In this document: positions 43,948-53,101 of the stretch, piece by piece
Position numbering within the stretch: the first letter of the stretch is position 1
How the letters are laid out: every line of letters starts with the position of its first letter
Assembly: GCF_030408855.1 (NCBI RefSeq)
Contig: NZ_CP047358.1
Span: 1,798,001-1,862,000 of the forward strand
Direction of reading: 5' to 3'
Length of the DNA: 64,000 bases
Origin: Corynebacterium glaucum
GTDB lineage: Bacteria > Actinomycetota > Actinomycetes > Mycobacteriales > Mycobacteriaceae
Program-made: the position numbers and the translations under genes
The notes under the pieces: generated by a model
What the model was told of the DNA's origin: nothing
What the model saw: only the letters and a program-made list of their open reading frames with translations
The model's database searches: none

Positions 43948-45021
43948 TTACTGGGACGCCGTGGAAGGCGAATCGATACCCCGGCAGTCCAACCGTCGCT
44001 TACTTGTGAGCGCACGCAGCTGCTCGCCCTGATATACATTGAAGTCCTCACCGAAATGAAATGGGCTTTGTCCCCATTTGTGATTCTTAGCTGCAACGGG
44101 CTGGGTCGGATACTCGATATAGACTGGCTTCCGTTCGCCTCGCGATACGATGTCGTACAACTTTAAGAGCTTCCCGTTCTGCTTCAGAATCAACTCGTAG
44201 TTGGGCAGAGGCTCGCCTCCCTCCACCTCGGTAGCCCAAAAGACCTTGTTTAAGATCACGGTCTTCTGGTTCATCGCTGCCATAAAATGGCGCCAACCCT
44301 CTTCAAACAGGTCGAAGTAGTCGGGAGAGAACATGTCCAACGATTCCCCTGTAGAAGCGAGATCCGTTGCTAAAAGCTCCGGGCTACTAGTGAAACGACT
44401 TTGTCCATTAATCTTTAATGGCAGTCTTTCATCAATGAAATCGACCAGCACGTAGTTGCCCGGCGCTTTCGAAGCTAACTCGACGTTGGTTTTCGCGAGA
44501 TCCCCCTCGACCATTCGTCTCTGGAACTCGCTTGGGTTCTTCTCTAGTGCGCGTCGATCGAATTGCACTGGTGGCGATGTCACACTGGAGAAGCTGAATC
44601 GGGCGCGGTATCCCGAGAGTGGAAGACCAGAGTATTCGAAGCTGTCCCTAGAAACACAGCTACCCATAACGTAGATGAACTCATCCCACTGGATGGAGTC
44701 GACATTGAAGAACATGGCTGAATCCGAATACCATCTGCGCAAGAACATTCGAATATGCGTTGCGTTGCCGGCGCGGAACGTTTTCTCGAATCTACGAACC
44801 TCGCCCGCACCTACCAGATAGATGAAAAAGAACCCCGCCGATGATTCAATGAAACCTTCGGGCGGATCCTGCAATTGATCTTTTCCGATCCCAAGAACAA
44901 TCTTCTCCCCCGGGGCGGCCATATACGATCCTGAGATAGAGAACGTCCCCTGCTCATCCGGGGTAACGACAAAGTTGGCAGCCGAATCGAGTGCGTAGAG
45001 ACCTGGTGGATTTAGTGTCAC
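43948..45021 (-). CDS. DUF6270 protein (SGNH-like) of the glycan locus
   Basis: A 357-residue protein. The N-terminal about 110 residues look like a beta-sandwich. Then comes VMGSCVSRDSFEY, with NYVLVDFIDERLPL and a late HKWGQSPFHFGEDF, the pattern of DUF6270. The GSC block and late His suggest an SGNH-hydrolase-like fold, perhaps acting on acyl groups of the polymer. This is an inference from motif and location. Confidence 0.65.
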   Translation of the reverse strand: MTLNPPGLYALDSAANFVVTPDEQGTFSISGSYMAAPGEKIVLGIGKDQLQDPPEGFIESSAGFFFIYLVGAGEVRRFEKTFRAGNATHIRMFLRRWYSDSAMFFNVDSIQWDEFIYVMGSCVSRDSFEYSGLPLSGYRARFSFSSVTSPPVQFDRRALEKNPSEFQRRMVEGDLAKTNVELASKAPGNYVLVDFIDERLPLKINGQSRFTSSPELLATDLASTGESLDMFSPDYFDLFEEGWRHFMAAMNQKTVILNKVFWATEVEGGEPLPNYELILKQNGKLLKLYDIVSRGERKPVYIEYPTQPVAAKNHKWGQSPFHFGEDFNVYQGEQLRALTSKRRLDCRGIDSPSTASQ

Positions 45022-45610
45022 GTGTCCATCGCTTCCTGGTAGTGAAATGGTGCCCGAGGGCTACTCCGCCTAGTGGCCACGCCTTCCAAGCACGAAGTTT
45101 CCAGCCCAAGAGCGGATAAAGCACCCAGCTCCAGTTCGAGGCGCCAGATGTAAGAAGGTGTGGGCCTCTCGTAGATCTTGCAGGATCGATTGTCTTAAAA
45201 ATTGATCCTCTTGAGATAGTATTCCATTTATGGATATCGCCCTGCGAATTGACTCGATGGGCGCGACGAGAGGAGGCGCAGGCACTGGTCGGACCTATAT
45301 TTCAGAGACGATCGATCTAATCCGAGAATGGACCCTTCCTTTCGCCGTTGCGCCAGCAGGAGAGAACGATATCTCCGTTTCGCTTTCCCACCCTTTCGAT
45401 CTTGATCCGGCCCCACTGACAAAGCTCAAAGAGCTGCAAAACTTTTACCGGAAGCCGCCAAATCGGTTCACGAGAGGGCGTTGGCAACCGTCACCGAGAG
45501 GGAAATCAGGTCACTCTAACCAGGGAAGTAGTGTTGAAGTAGTTAACTAACTGTAGGACTAGCGGCTCCACGGAATGGGGCCAACGAAACCTATCGATTT
45601 AGAGGAAAAA
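45022..45610. other. 589-bp low-GC intergenic region, no convincing gene
   Basis: Divergent spacer between the DUF6270 gene and a glycosyltransferase gene. A frame of 106 codons (45230-45550, +) has no ribosome site I trust, a random-looking composition and no recognised homology. It may be a gene remnant. No repeat, tRNA or terminator seen. Confidence 0.4.
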
Positions 45611-46804
45611 ATGGTTTTCATTGGAACCACAAGGTTCAGTCTTTTCAAGCCGGACTCTGGGGCGTGGCGGTCGTCCGCAAACGGCGCATTCTCTAGCCCA
45701 GAGCAGTATAAAGAGTATTTGTTCTCGCCTCGGAGGATCGAACCGAGAATGAAGATTTTACGTGAGGTCAGTCTTCCAAACCTCGCTGTGGCGGCTGAAT
45801 CCCACACTATTCGCCACATCATCCACTATTCGCCGGAGCTCCCATCTCAATATTTGCGACAGTTGGAAGCATTGCAACGCGATTTTCCTTTCGTTGTACT
45901 TTCCGACGCCAGTGATTCAACTGGGGCGAGACACCCTTACACCATTGCGAACGAACTAAATCCTCACCAGAAGCCATATGTAATTTACCGATTGGACGAC
46001 GACGACTTTCTGTCAACGAGCTACTTTGATCAACTTGCCCCTCTTGTGACCGAGGCCAACCTTGGTTTTCGGGTCTCATTGGCGGCGGGGTTAACCGGTA
46101 TTTTCGATGGCGAGCGGTTCTCAACCATCCGATACTCGTACAAGCCATACATCGCGATCGGCCTAGCTGGCATATACGGACGGAATTCCCAAGGGCAATT
46201 CGTAGCGCCTGCTGAGACAGCACACAACCTTTCGGACCGCGTCGGCACTGTGATGGTGGACGCAACCGAGTGCTCATACTTCTGGACCCGTCACGCGGGG
46301 CAAGACACTGATTTCGGCAAGAATGAGGGCCTCGATGCAACACGGAAAGAGGTGGCATCGCTCCCTCCAATTCCAACGAATTGGAATCTATTCGAAAGTT
46401 TCCCGAGCCTAAGCGACCATACAGATAGCTTAAGCCGATCTGAGGTAATCAGCGATACCGACGTTTCGGAAGACGGGAAACCGCTCAGAATCAGTGCGAC
46501 TGGACGATTCTCACTCTTGCTGGATGCCACCTTCCCCGATGGAATGCAGGCCAACGCTGGCCTAATCAGTTTCCAGATTGAACGTGACGGGGTCCCGACA
46601 GACGACATTGAAGTCCAGGGCATGACTCGATCCCCGAACCCAACTATCGGGCAGTACCGCTACATCACGACGTACGCGGGGCGCAGATCAAACCAATTTG
46701 ACTTTGAGCTTCCTCCCGGATGTGAAGTGATTGGTGCCAGGATTACTCCATTTGGCGCATTAGGTAAGCCATTCTACGTAAATAGTCTTTACATCCTCCA
46801 GTGA
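45611..46804 (+). CDS. Putative rhamnosyltransferase-family glycosyltransferase (paralogue 1)
   Basis: A 397-residue protein of the putative rhamnosyl transferase type: FIGTTRFSLFKPDSGAW start, HIIHYSPELPSQYLRQLEAL, VIYRLDDDDFLSTSYF (DxD-like acidic block), and a C-terminal beta domain (about 285-397). Start ATG 45611 is chosen because AGAGGAAAAA precedes it directly; ATG 45575 would add 12 residues. Homologous to the gene at 57107-58519 over the N-terminal 250 residues. Confidence 0.72.
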   Translation: MVFIGTTRFSLFKPDSGAWRSSANGAFSSPEQYKEYLFSPRRIEPRMKILREVSLPNLAVAAESHTIRHIIHYSPELPSQYLRQLEALQRDFPFVVLSDASDSTGARHPYTIANELNPHQKPYVIYRLDDDDFLSTSYFDQLAPLVTEANLGFRVSLAAGLTGIFDGERFSTIRYSYKPYIAIGLAGIYGRNSQGQFVAPAETAHNLSDRVGTVMVDATECSYFWTRHAGQDTDFGKNEGLDATRKEVASLPPIPTNWNLFESFPSLSDHTDSLSRSEVISDTDVSEDGKPLRISATGRFSLLLDATFPDGMQANAGLISFQIERDGVPTDDIEVQGMTRSPNPTIGQYRYITTYAGRRSNQFDFELPPGCEVIGARITPFGALGKPFYVNSLYILQ

Positions 46805-46805
46805 T

Positions 46806-46822
46806 CGCGCTTCGCAAGCGCG
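46806..46822. terminator. Small hairpin between convergent glycan genes
   Basis: CGCGCTT-CGC-AAGCGCG, followed at once by GGCCAC-GTTT-GGCC. It sits between two convergent stop codons. No T-run, so this call is weak. Confidence 0.4.
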
Positions 46823-46846
46823 GCCACGTTTGGCCGGTGGCAACGA

Positions 46847-48796
46847 TTACGGGACGCTGTAGGGAACGGGAACTGTGGCAACATAAAGCTGCTTAAATCG
46901 TTCCATCGAGTAGCGGGTCTGAACGTATTCATCGCCTACCCGACGGCGGCTCTCGTAAGTGCCGAAGTCTTGGCACTCAAGGACGTAGTCACGCATCTCG
47001 ATGAGGCTATCGAAGATGTACTCGTTTGGGTACATGTATTCGGCACCTGCCCAAGGACGCAGCAAGGTAATGTTTCCCGACGCAAAGCCTTCGGCTGCAG
47101 CTACGTGTGACCCCTCTGCATCGCTAAGTGAGAGGATAAATCCCTTGTCGGCAAGTGCTTCGGTGGTGTCCACCCATCCTTCAAACTTCACGGCCGATTC
47201 GAGGCCATTCACGCGAACGAACCTCTCGCATTCCGCAAAGTATGCCCGCTCGGCGGGGTCGTTGAAGACCCAGCCCAGTTCATCCGGTCGGCGGCCGAAA
47301 ACAGTGAGGGTGTAGCGGTCATCCACTTCTCTCAACGACTTCAGCAACTCGAGTGCCCGACGGTACCCCTTCCGGATTGGGATACTCCCGACCATCACCA
47401 GATTGAAAACCTTGTCTGGGTCATTCGACCTCTGGTACTTCTCGACCTCGATGTAGTTCGGAACGTAAACCACTTTTTCCCTATCGAAATCGAATACCCG
47501 TTGAGTCTCCTCAAACATTCCAGGAGCAATGGTGATGACCCGATCAAGCGCGTCCCGCTTGATCTGGTTCCCGTAGTCTTTACCGGTCTCAAAACGATGC
47601 AGGCGCACAGTGAGCGATTGGCGAGGATTCTTATTCTCCGAGTACCACACCGCATTGCCGAGCATCCATTCGCAGTGGATAGCGTCAGCCCAGTCTCGAA
47701 GGCGCTTGCTTTGCTCCAGATCGTGAGTCTCGTGCCCCGTCCACTCGTCCACCTGGACCTGGTAAAACGACTCGAGTTCGGGGACTGCCGGCAAAATGAA
47801 GCGAAGATCGTACCCCGCGATTAGAAGCCGAATCTTGATCTTTTCAAGGAAAGCGTCGTAGTCCTTGTTCAAGAGTAAGTTACAGATTTCCGCAAACCGC
47901 GGCCCATACGTGAAGGTGCGTACGGCTATCTCGTGCTCTCGGAGGAAATCGGCCAAAAGGTTAAACGAGCTGCGCTTGAACCCGCCTTTGTTGAACCGGA
48001 TCATGTTCTGGATCGCTGCCGAAAGTGCCATTTGGCCACGTAGTGCGAAGTAGTCGATGCCTATCCGGCCGAGGATTTCAGTCGACTGGCGCCAGGCAGA
48101 TACGTGGTTAAGCAGTTCACGGTCCTGATATTGCTGGGTGCTCGACGCTGCACTGGAGTCGAGCTGAACGTTATAGACGAAGTCCGGCTCATCCGAGTAT
48201 TCGATCTTCCCAAGTTCAAGCGCGCGGTAGAGATAGATCGCGTCTTCTGCGAGACGGAGATCTTCTGGCCACCTCAATTTATTGGCTTCGAGGAACTCCC
48301 GGCGGTAAAGACTGCACACCGTCGTGCTGTGTTCACGAACCACCCGTGCCACTCGTTCAGCCTGAGTAGAAGTTTGATCCCAGCCTTCGATGCGATTCAT
48401 GACGACCCGCTCGCGGCCGTTGTCGCGAATTAGAGGCGCACGCACCAAGTCTGCGTTGGTTCGCTGAGCCAAGCTCAATTCGGCCGCCACGCCAGCCGGA
48501 AGGATTTCATCATCTGGATCGAGATGGAAAATATACTCACCGGTCGCCATTGTGAGCGCAGTGTTCCTCGGCACCGATGGTGTACCGCTGTTCTTGGTTA
48601 GTCGCGCCGCTTTCACCCAAGGTCGGGTCGCTTGGAAGTTCTCAATTTTGACGTAGGTGTCATCGGTTGAAGCATCGTCGACAAACACAACCTCTGTGCC
48701 CGGGATAGTGTTCTTGAGCACATCGAGGGAGTCGAAACAGCTCGAGATCTTCGAGGAAACGTTGTAGCTGGGGATGAGAACTGAAAGAGTCGTCAT
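46847..48796 (-). CDS. Two-domain glycosyltransferase (GT2 + GT4)
   Basis: A 649-residue fusion. The N-terminal GT2 domain (about 1-230) has LSVLIPSYNVSSK, VVFVDDASTDDT and FHLDPDDEILP. A helical middle follows. The C-terminal GT-B domain (about 410-649) has VITIAPGMFEE, MVGSIPIRKGYRRAL and SDAEGSHVAAAEGFASG (EX7E-like). Two donor sites in one chain would allow addition of two different sugars. It lies 10 nt downstream of the CgeB-like gene. Confidence 0.85.
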   Translation of the reverse strand: MTTLSVLIPSYNVSSKISSCFDSLDVLKNTIPGTEVVFVDDASTDDTYVKIENFQATRPWVKAARLTKNSGTPSVPRNTALTMATGEYIFHLDPDDEILPAGVAAELSLAQRTNADLVRAPLIRDNGRERVVMNRIEGWDQTSTQAERVARVVREHSTTVCSLYRREFLEANKLRWPEDLRLAEDAIYLYRALELGKIEYSDEPDFVYNVQLDSSAASSTQQYQDRELLNHVSAWRQSTEILGRIGIDYFALRGQMALSAAIQNMIRFNKGGFKRSSFNLLADFLREHEIAVRTFTYGPRFAEICNLLLNKDYDAFLEKIKIRLLIAGYDLRFILPAVPELESFYQVQVDEWTGHETHDLEQSKRLRDWADAIHCEWMLGNAVWYSENKNPRQSLTVRLHRFETGKDYGNQIKRDALDRVITIAPGMFEETQRVFDFDREKVVYVPNYIEVEKYQRSNDPDKVFNLVMVGSIPIRKGYRRALELLKSLREVDDRYTLTVFGRRPDELGWVFNDPAERAYFAECERFVRVNGLESAVKFEGWVDTTEALADKGFILSLSDAEGSHVAAAEGFASGNITLLRPWAGAEYMYPNEYIFDSLIEMRDYVLECQDFGTYESRRRVGDEYVQTRYSMERFKQLYVATVPVPYSVP

Positions 48797-48806
48797 AGTG
48801 TTTCCT

Positions 48807-51179
48807 CTAAATCACGTAGTACAGGGACGGTTGACCGCTTTGCAGGTCTTGGATAAGGCCCTTGAAGTGAGTGTCCTTAACCAGCGTTGGTGCCGATTCA
48901 CCCGATCTAACCTGCGAGAACCTTGATTCAATGTTGGCCCCCACCAGATCCGTTGCCGCAACCACAGGGATATCGGTGTACTGCGCGTGCATGGCGTGAT
49001 CCGCAAACGTTTCTGGCCGGATGTTGCCCTTGCTTAGCCGCTCTAACGGAATCAGCACGATGAGTTCATTGCCAGAGTAGAGCTGGTTCATCGGTGTTTC
49101 CCCTGACTGCAGCATCGGTTCCCACACCACCGCAACGCCGCCTCGGTTGAATTCGGTGAGAGCATCCGCGTAAGCGAGATTGTCCACCGCGCTGCTCAAA
49201 AGGATAATTCTGGGAGCACCCCATTGCCCGACACGCTTGAGCGCTGCGTACGCGTCGCTTGCTTCTTCAAAACTGTTCACACGGACCACGAGTGGCGGGA
49301 CGGAAACCGACCGATCATTTGGCACCTGAGCTACAGCCAATATGTCAGCGAAGCGCTCACGGTACGTATGCGACGAGAGCACCTTACGGAGGTTCACCTC
49401 TCGAGCCCGATTCATTTCTTCGTCGCTGAGCCGCTTTAAGCCGGATGGGTTCTTGTCCAGATAGAGCACATCGTCACCGAAGAGTTCATAGACCCCATTG
49501 GAGTAGTTGGAGACGACGTAGGTATTGCAAGCCATGAGTTCAAAGATTCGGCGCGCAAACATGGTTCGGCTCACCGTCTCTGTGTTCACGGTCATGCCGA
49601 TCTCGGATTCTTTGTACACATGGGCCATGTCCTCTCCGGAAACGGGAGGATTAAGTGCGTACTGGAACCGGCGCGGGAAGATCTTCGTCGGGTCATCCGA
49701 TCCGTAGAACCGGTCGTAGATCTTCAGCTCTCGATCCGAAGCTTCAACCGCGTCGAACATCGTCTCCATGTCGAGGCTGCGTTGCTCGTGATTGGAGTAC
49801 CATCCGCCGGCGAACACCACGTCGCGGGAACGATGCGCCCCGTTCGTCGGGTTGAAAAGGCGAGGCTGGACAGCAAATTGCATGACGTGCACGCTCTGGT
49901 GGCCGTACTCACTGCGGTAACGGGCCGCAGACTTGTCGTCGGTGGTGAAAATGTGGTCGAAGCGAAGCGCCGTGTCTACGAAGTTGTGCTTCTTGTCCTC
50001 GTAGTGAGAGGGGTCTTCCTTGTTCCAGAAGACAGTGGGAATGCCGCGAGCTCTGCAGTACTCGAGGATCTTCAGCAGTTCGGTGCGGTTCTCGTAATTG
50101 AAGTTCTCAGACGCGTACACGCGTCCCTTCCAAGGACGAGCCTTGGAGTCATGACCGCTCCACGCCGACTCGCAGAAGAAGAGATCCGGTTGGTGCGCTT
50201 CGATTTGCTCTCTCCACGTGGAGTAGTCAAGTGAGACAAGGTCGCATTCATATCGAAACGAGTTGTAAGAAAACTCGTCGAGAATCGCGGCAACCTTGAT
50301 GTCTGCGGGCTTTCGACTCGCGTACCACTCAGGATTCTTGCCCGAGAAAGTTACTCGAACCCTGTTCTGCAGATTGGTCGAATCTCCCCACTGATAAAAG
50401 GACAGAGCCAGTTTCTTCGCTCGGCGCGGTAGACGAACCGCTACGCGGTTTTCGCTCACCGAGCCGGTGACACCGAGGTATGAGAAGTAACCGTACTTGT
50501 CACTACGAGAGGGCAGAACCGGGAAATCCATCTCACTGCCCGCTTCACCGAGCACCTTCACCGCCACGAGAGCAGCCTTCGCATTAGCTTTCCCGTCGCG
50601 AGTCAGCAGCGTGAGATCGATGTTCGCTTCCGTTGCTCCTTCAACATCCACTGTGATCTCGAGAGGCGACGCTGTGAGGTGCACCGGCTCGTAAGGAGCA
50701 AGAAACTTATCGACGTCTACATCCAACGTGGTGGTAAATTCGCCAGCCCGGGTTTGCTTGGTTTCAGCGTTAGCGACACCGAACTCTCTAGCTCGCTTCT
50801 TACCGTTGGGAGACGGAAATGTAATTGTTGGCTGTGTCTCCAGTCGCTCGGCGAGCACCGTGTCGATCCAACTGGGGAGCCGATCAATCCTCGACGATAG
50901 TTCGTTGAGTAGCGCGGATGTCCCGAACTCCGGATCCTGCAGTTGTTGCGTTTCTGAGATAAGGCGATCCAGGCGAGCGTTGAGACGCTGGTTCTGACGC
51001 TCCTGACGAGCCGATCGAACGATCAAGCCCGCCCCCAGTGCTGCGGTCGCAGTCGAAGTGAGAATCGATGCAGTCCGCGCGTTCTTCGCACCCGTAGCAG
51101 CTGCAGAAGCCACCGCTCCAGTTAAAGCTGCCCCACCTAAAGTAGCGATTTCGGCGATGAAAGCTTTTGGCTTCCGCAT
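48807..51179 (-). CDS. CgeB-like glycosyltransferase with N-terminal coiled coil
   Basis: A 790-residue protein. After a hydrophobic N-terminal stretch (GGAALTGAVASAAATGA and LTSTATAALGAGLIV) there is a coiled-coil-like region (QERQNQRLNARLDRLISETQQ) and a beta-sandwich (about 120-270). A DUF3880/CgeB-type glycosyltransferase follows: VAAILDEFSYNSFRYECDL, FFCESAWSGHD, PTVFWNKEDP, VFAGGWYSNH, RIFELMACNTYVVSNY. The last 120 residues are a Rossmann-like piece. The N-terminus may anchor the enzyme at the membrane. Start ATG 51179 with AAGGAT upstream. Confidence 0.75.
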   Translation of the reverse strand: MRKPKAFIAEIATLGGAALTGAVASAAATGAKNARTASILTSTATAALGAGLIVRSARQERQNQRLNARLDRLISETQQLQDPEFGTSALLNELSSRIDRLPSWIDTVLAERLETQPTITFPSPNGKKRAREFGVANAETKQTRAGEFTTTLDVDVDKFLAPYEPVHLTASPLEITVDVEGATEANIDLTLLTRDGKANAKAALVAVKVLGEAGSEMDFPVLPSRSDKYGYFSYLGVTGSVSENRVAVRLPRRAKKLALSFYQWGDSTNLQNRVRVTFSGKNPEWYASRKPADIKVAAILDEFSYNSFRYECDLVSLDYSTWREQIEAHQPDLFFCESAWSGHDSKARPWKGRVYASENFNYENRTELLKILEYCRARGIPTVFWNKEDPSHYEDKKHNFVDTALRFDHIFTTDDKSAARYRSEYGHQSVHVMQFAVQPRLFNPTNGAHRSRDVVFAGGWYSNHEQRSLDMETMFDAVEASDRELKIYDRFYGSDDPTKIFPRRFQYALNPPVSGEDMAHVYKESEIGMTVNTETVSRTMFARRIFELMACNTYVVSNYSNGVYELFGDDVLYLDKNPSGLKRLSDEEMNRAREVNLRKVLSSHTYRERFADILAVAQVPNDRSVSVPPLVVRVNSFEEASDAYAALKRVGQWGAPRIILLSSAVDNLAYADALTEFNRGGVAVVWEPMLQSGETPMNQLYSGNELIVLIPLERLSKGNIRPETFADHAMHAQYTDIPVVAATDLVGANIESRFSQVRSGESAPTLVKDTHFKGLIQDLQSGQPSLYYVI

Positions 51180-51274
51180 GTCAGCGATCCTTCTTCTCGT
51201 AGCAAGCGATTCCGGCATATCGTAGCAAGCATTGCGCTTGCGCTCTCCGCTGAAAAAGACGGAGATTTTTAGAC

Positions 51275-52144
51275 CTAGCCACCACCGGAGTTCGTGAAGA
51301 AGATCGCCGGCCGACTGTAGTTGAGTTTCACACCTTCGAGAAAGTCGTAAGCCGGGGCTTTATCTTCCTTGCCTAGGAGCCGAGCCCACTCGTGGTACAG
51401 CGGCGAAATCTCTTCCATGGGGCCGTCTTCGATGACCTCACCTTTGTGGATCCACACTGCTCGATCACAAAGCTTCTCGATGGTGCGGATGTCGTGCGAA
51501 ACAAGCAAAAGGTTGCCCGCCTTGTCGATGACCTCGCCGATCCTCTGTTCAGCTTTGGCTCCGAAGGCTGCGTCGCCGGTCGACAACGCTTCGTCGACAA
51601 GCAAGATCTCCGGATTGACTGAGGTGGAGATGGCGAAGTTGAGGCGAGCCCCCATGCCTGAGGAGTACGTGCCCATCGGGCGGTGAATTGCTTCGCCGAG
51701 TTCTGTCCATTCCGCGATGATCCCGATCTGCTCGCGCGCCTCCGCGGGGGACATGCCGAGTGCTAAGCACCCGAGGTAGATGTTCTGCTCGCCGGTGAGA
51801 TCGCGCTGCAGCGCGGGTGCGACTCCCATGAGCGTTGGGCGGGATTTCACCAAGATGCGCCCCGTTGTCGGCTCCTCGCCACCCGAGATGAGGCGCAGCA
51901 ACGTTGATTTGCCCGAGCCATTCAGGCCCATGATGCCGACGCTCTCCCCTGGCGAGACCACCATGGACACACCTTTCAGGGCTTCTACTCTCTGGCGGCC
52001 TCTGAGCATCCGCGAATTTTTCAAATCCTCCGAACCGCCGCGGCCAATCGCGTAGGTCTTGACCACGTTATCTACGACTATCGTGGGGTCCAGGTTGCGC
52101 GATACGCGGTCAGATTCGGTCAGGTTGCTAGCTAAGTCGGACAT
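51275..52144 (-). CDS. ABC transporter ATPase for surface polysaccharide export (Wzt/TagH type)
   Basis: A 289-residue ATPase. Walker A is GLNGSGKST, the signature YSSGMGARLNFA, Walker B ILLVDEAL. The sequence around VEALKGVSMVVSPGESVGIMG is typical of polysaccharide/teichoic-acid exporters (Wzt, TagH, RfbE). There is no extended C-terminal glycan-binding domain, so chain-end recognition is not built in. It starts 17 nt inside the permease gene. Confidence 0.92.
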   Translation of the reverse strand: MSDLASNLTESDRVSRNLDPTIVVDNVVKTYAIGRGGSEDLKNSRMLRGRQRVEALKGVSMVVSPGESVGIMGLNGSGKSTLLRLISGGEEPTTGRILVKSRPTLMGVAPALQRDLTGEQNIYLGCLALGMSPAEAREQIGIIAEWTELGEAIHRPMGTYSSGMGARLNFAISTSVNPEILLVDEALSTGDAAFGAKAEQRIGEVIDKAGNLLLVSHDIRTIEKLCDRAVWIHKGEVIEDGPMEEISPLYHEWARLLGKEDKAPAYDFLEGVKLNYSRPAIFFTNSGGG

Positions 52145-53057
52145 ACTTCGCCTCCGCTAACCAGAAGTAGAACAACCCGACGACAAACGTCCCGAACGTC
52201 CACAGGGCCAGGATTCCCCACGTCGCCAGATCTGGCGGACTGCTGTAGATCACGCTGCCTCGCAGGGCCTGCAGGAAGAGGTACGCCGGGTTCGCCGTCA
52301 TCAATGAATGCAGCATCGGGTGGTCCACAAAACGGTCGATCGAGAACATGACCCCGGAGAGGAAGAACCACGCCTGGCTGGCGAACGTGATCAACGCGCG
52401 GGTATCCGGTATCTCCGCGGTGAGCCTGGCTGCTATCAGCATGAGGCCGCATCCGAAGATGTGCATCATCAGAAACAGTGGCACGGCCAGAATGATGGAC
52501 CAGTTCAAGCCCTCAAACTTTTGGTACCCAATTGCCATGATGACGGCGATGAGAGCCGGGAGGATGTTGTCCAACAGATTCCGCAGCGTCTGCGAAATCG
52601 CCAAGGCCGCCCGCGGAAATTGGAAAGTCTGGATGAATCCCCGTGAGTTCCGGATCAGCATTGAGCCCTGATTGAGCAGCGCCACCATCATTCGCATGAA
52701 GATCACGCCGATGACAAGGAACCCGAGGAAGTTCTCCACGCCCTTCGAGGTTTTCAGAACAAGGCCGAATAGGAACGCGTAGAACAACACGTCCAGCAGC
52801 GGTTGGAGCACAAGCCAGAGGCGCCACAGGCGGTAGTCCTTCGTGGTCCGCAAGGCTTTCAATCGCGCATCCGCCCAAATGAAAGACCGGTAGTCCCACA
52901 GCTGCTTGCAGTAGGCGAAAAAGCCCGGGCGGCTCTGAAGCGATTTCAGCCCACCTGAATCTACGAAGTGGACTGGCTGACCCGCGCTGAGCACGCCTTC
53001 CAAACGCTCGAGCGAGGCATCAGCCTCTGATTCGCGTTTAGCTCTTGTCATCCCCAC
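52128..53057 (-). CDS. ABC-2 permease for surface polysaccharide export (Wzm/TagG type)
   Basis: A 309-residue protein with about six hydrophobic helices after a cytoplasmic N-terminus of about 90 residues (to about LRTTKDYRLW). TagG/Wzm features include FYAFLFGLVLKTSKGVENFLGFLVIGVIFM, MLIRNSRGFIQTFQFPRAAL and AWFFLSGVMFSIDRF. With the overlapping ATPase it forms the glycan flippase. The gene is followed at once by the ATPase, with translational coupling. Confidence 0.92.
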   Translation of the reverse strand: MGMTRAKRESEADASLERLEGVLSAGQPVHFVDSGGLKSLQSRPGFFAYCKQLWDYRSFIWADARLKALRTTKDYRLWRLWLVLQPLLDVLFYAFLFGLVLKTSKGVENFLGFLVIGVIFMRMMVALLNQGSMLIRNSRGFIQTFQFPRAALAISQTLRNLLDNILPALIAVIMAIGYQKFEGLNWSIILAVPLFLMMHIFGCGLMLIAARLTAEIPDTRALITFASQAWFFLSGVMFSIDRFVDHPMLHSLMTANPAYLFLQALRGSVIYSSPPDLATWGILALWTFGTFVVGLFYFWLAEAKYVRLS

Positions 53058-53101
53058 GGTCCCATTCTTATTTGAAATAGATATCCTTCAGGTTAGGCAG
53101 T

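Noticed and set aside
45230..45550. A 106-codon frame in the 45-kb intergenic space
   Set aside because: No ribosome site, random-looking composition and a C-terminus of low complexity; kept only as a note in the intergenic entry.
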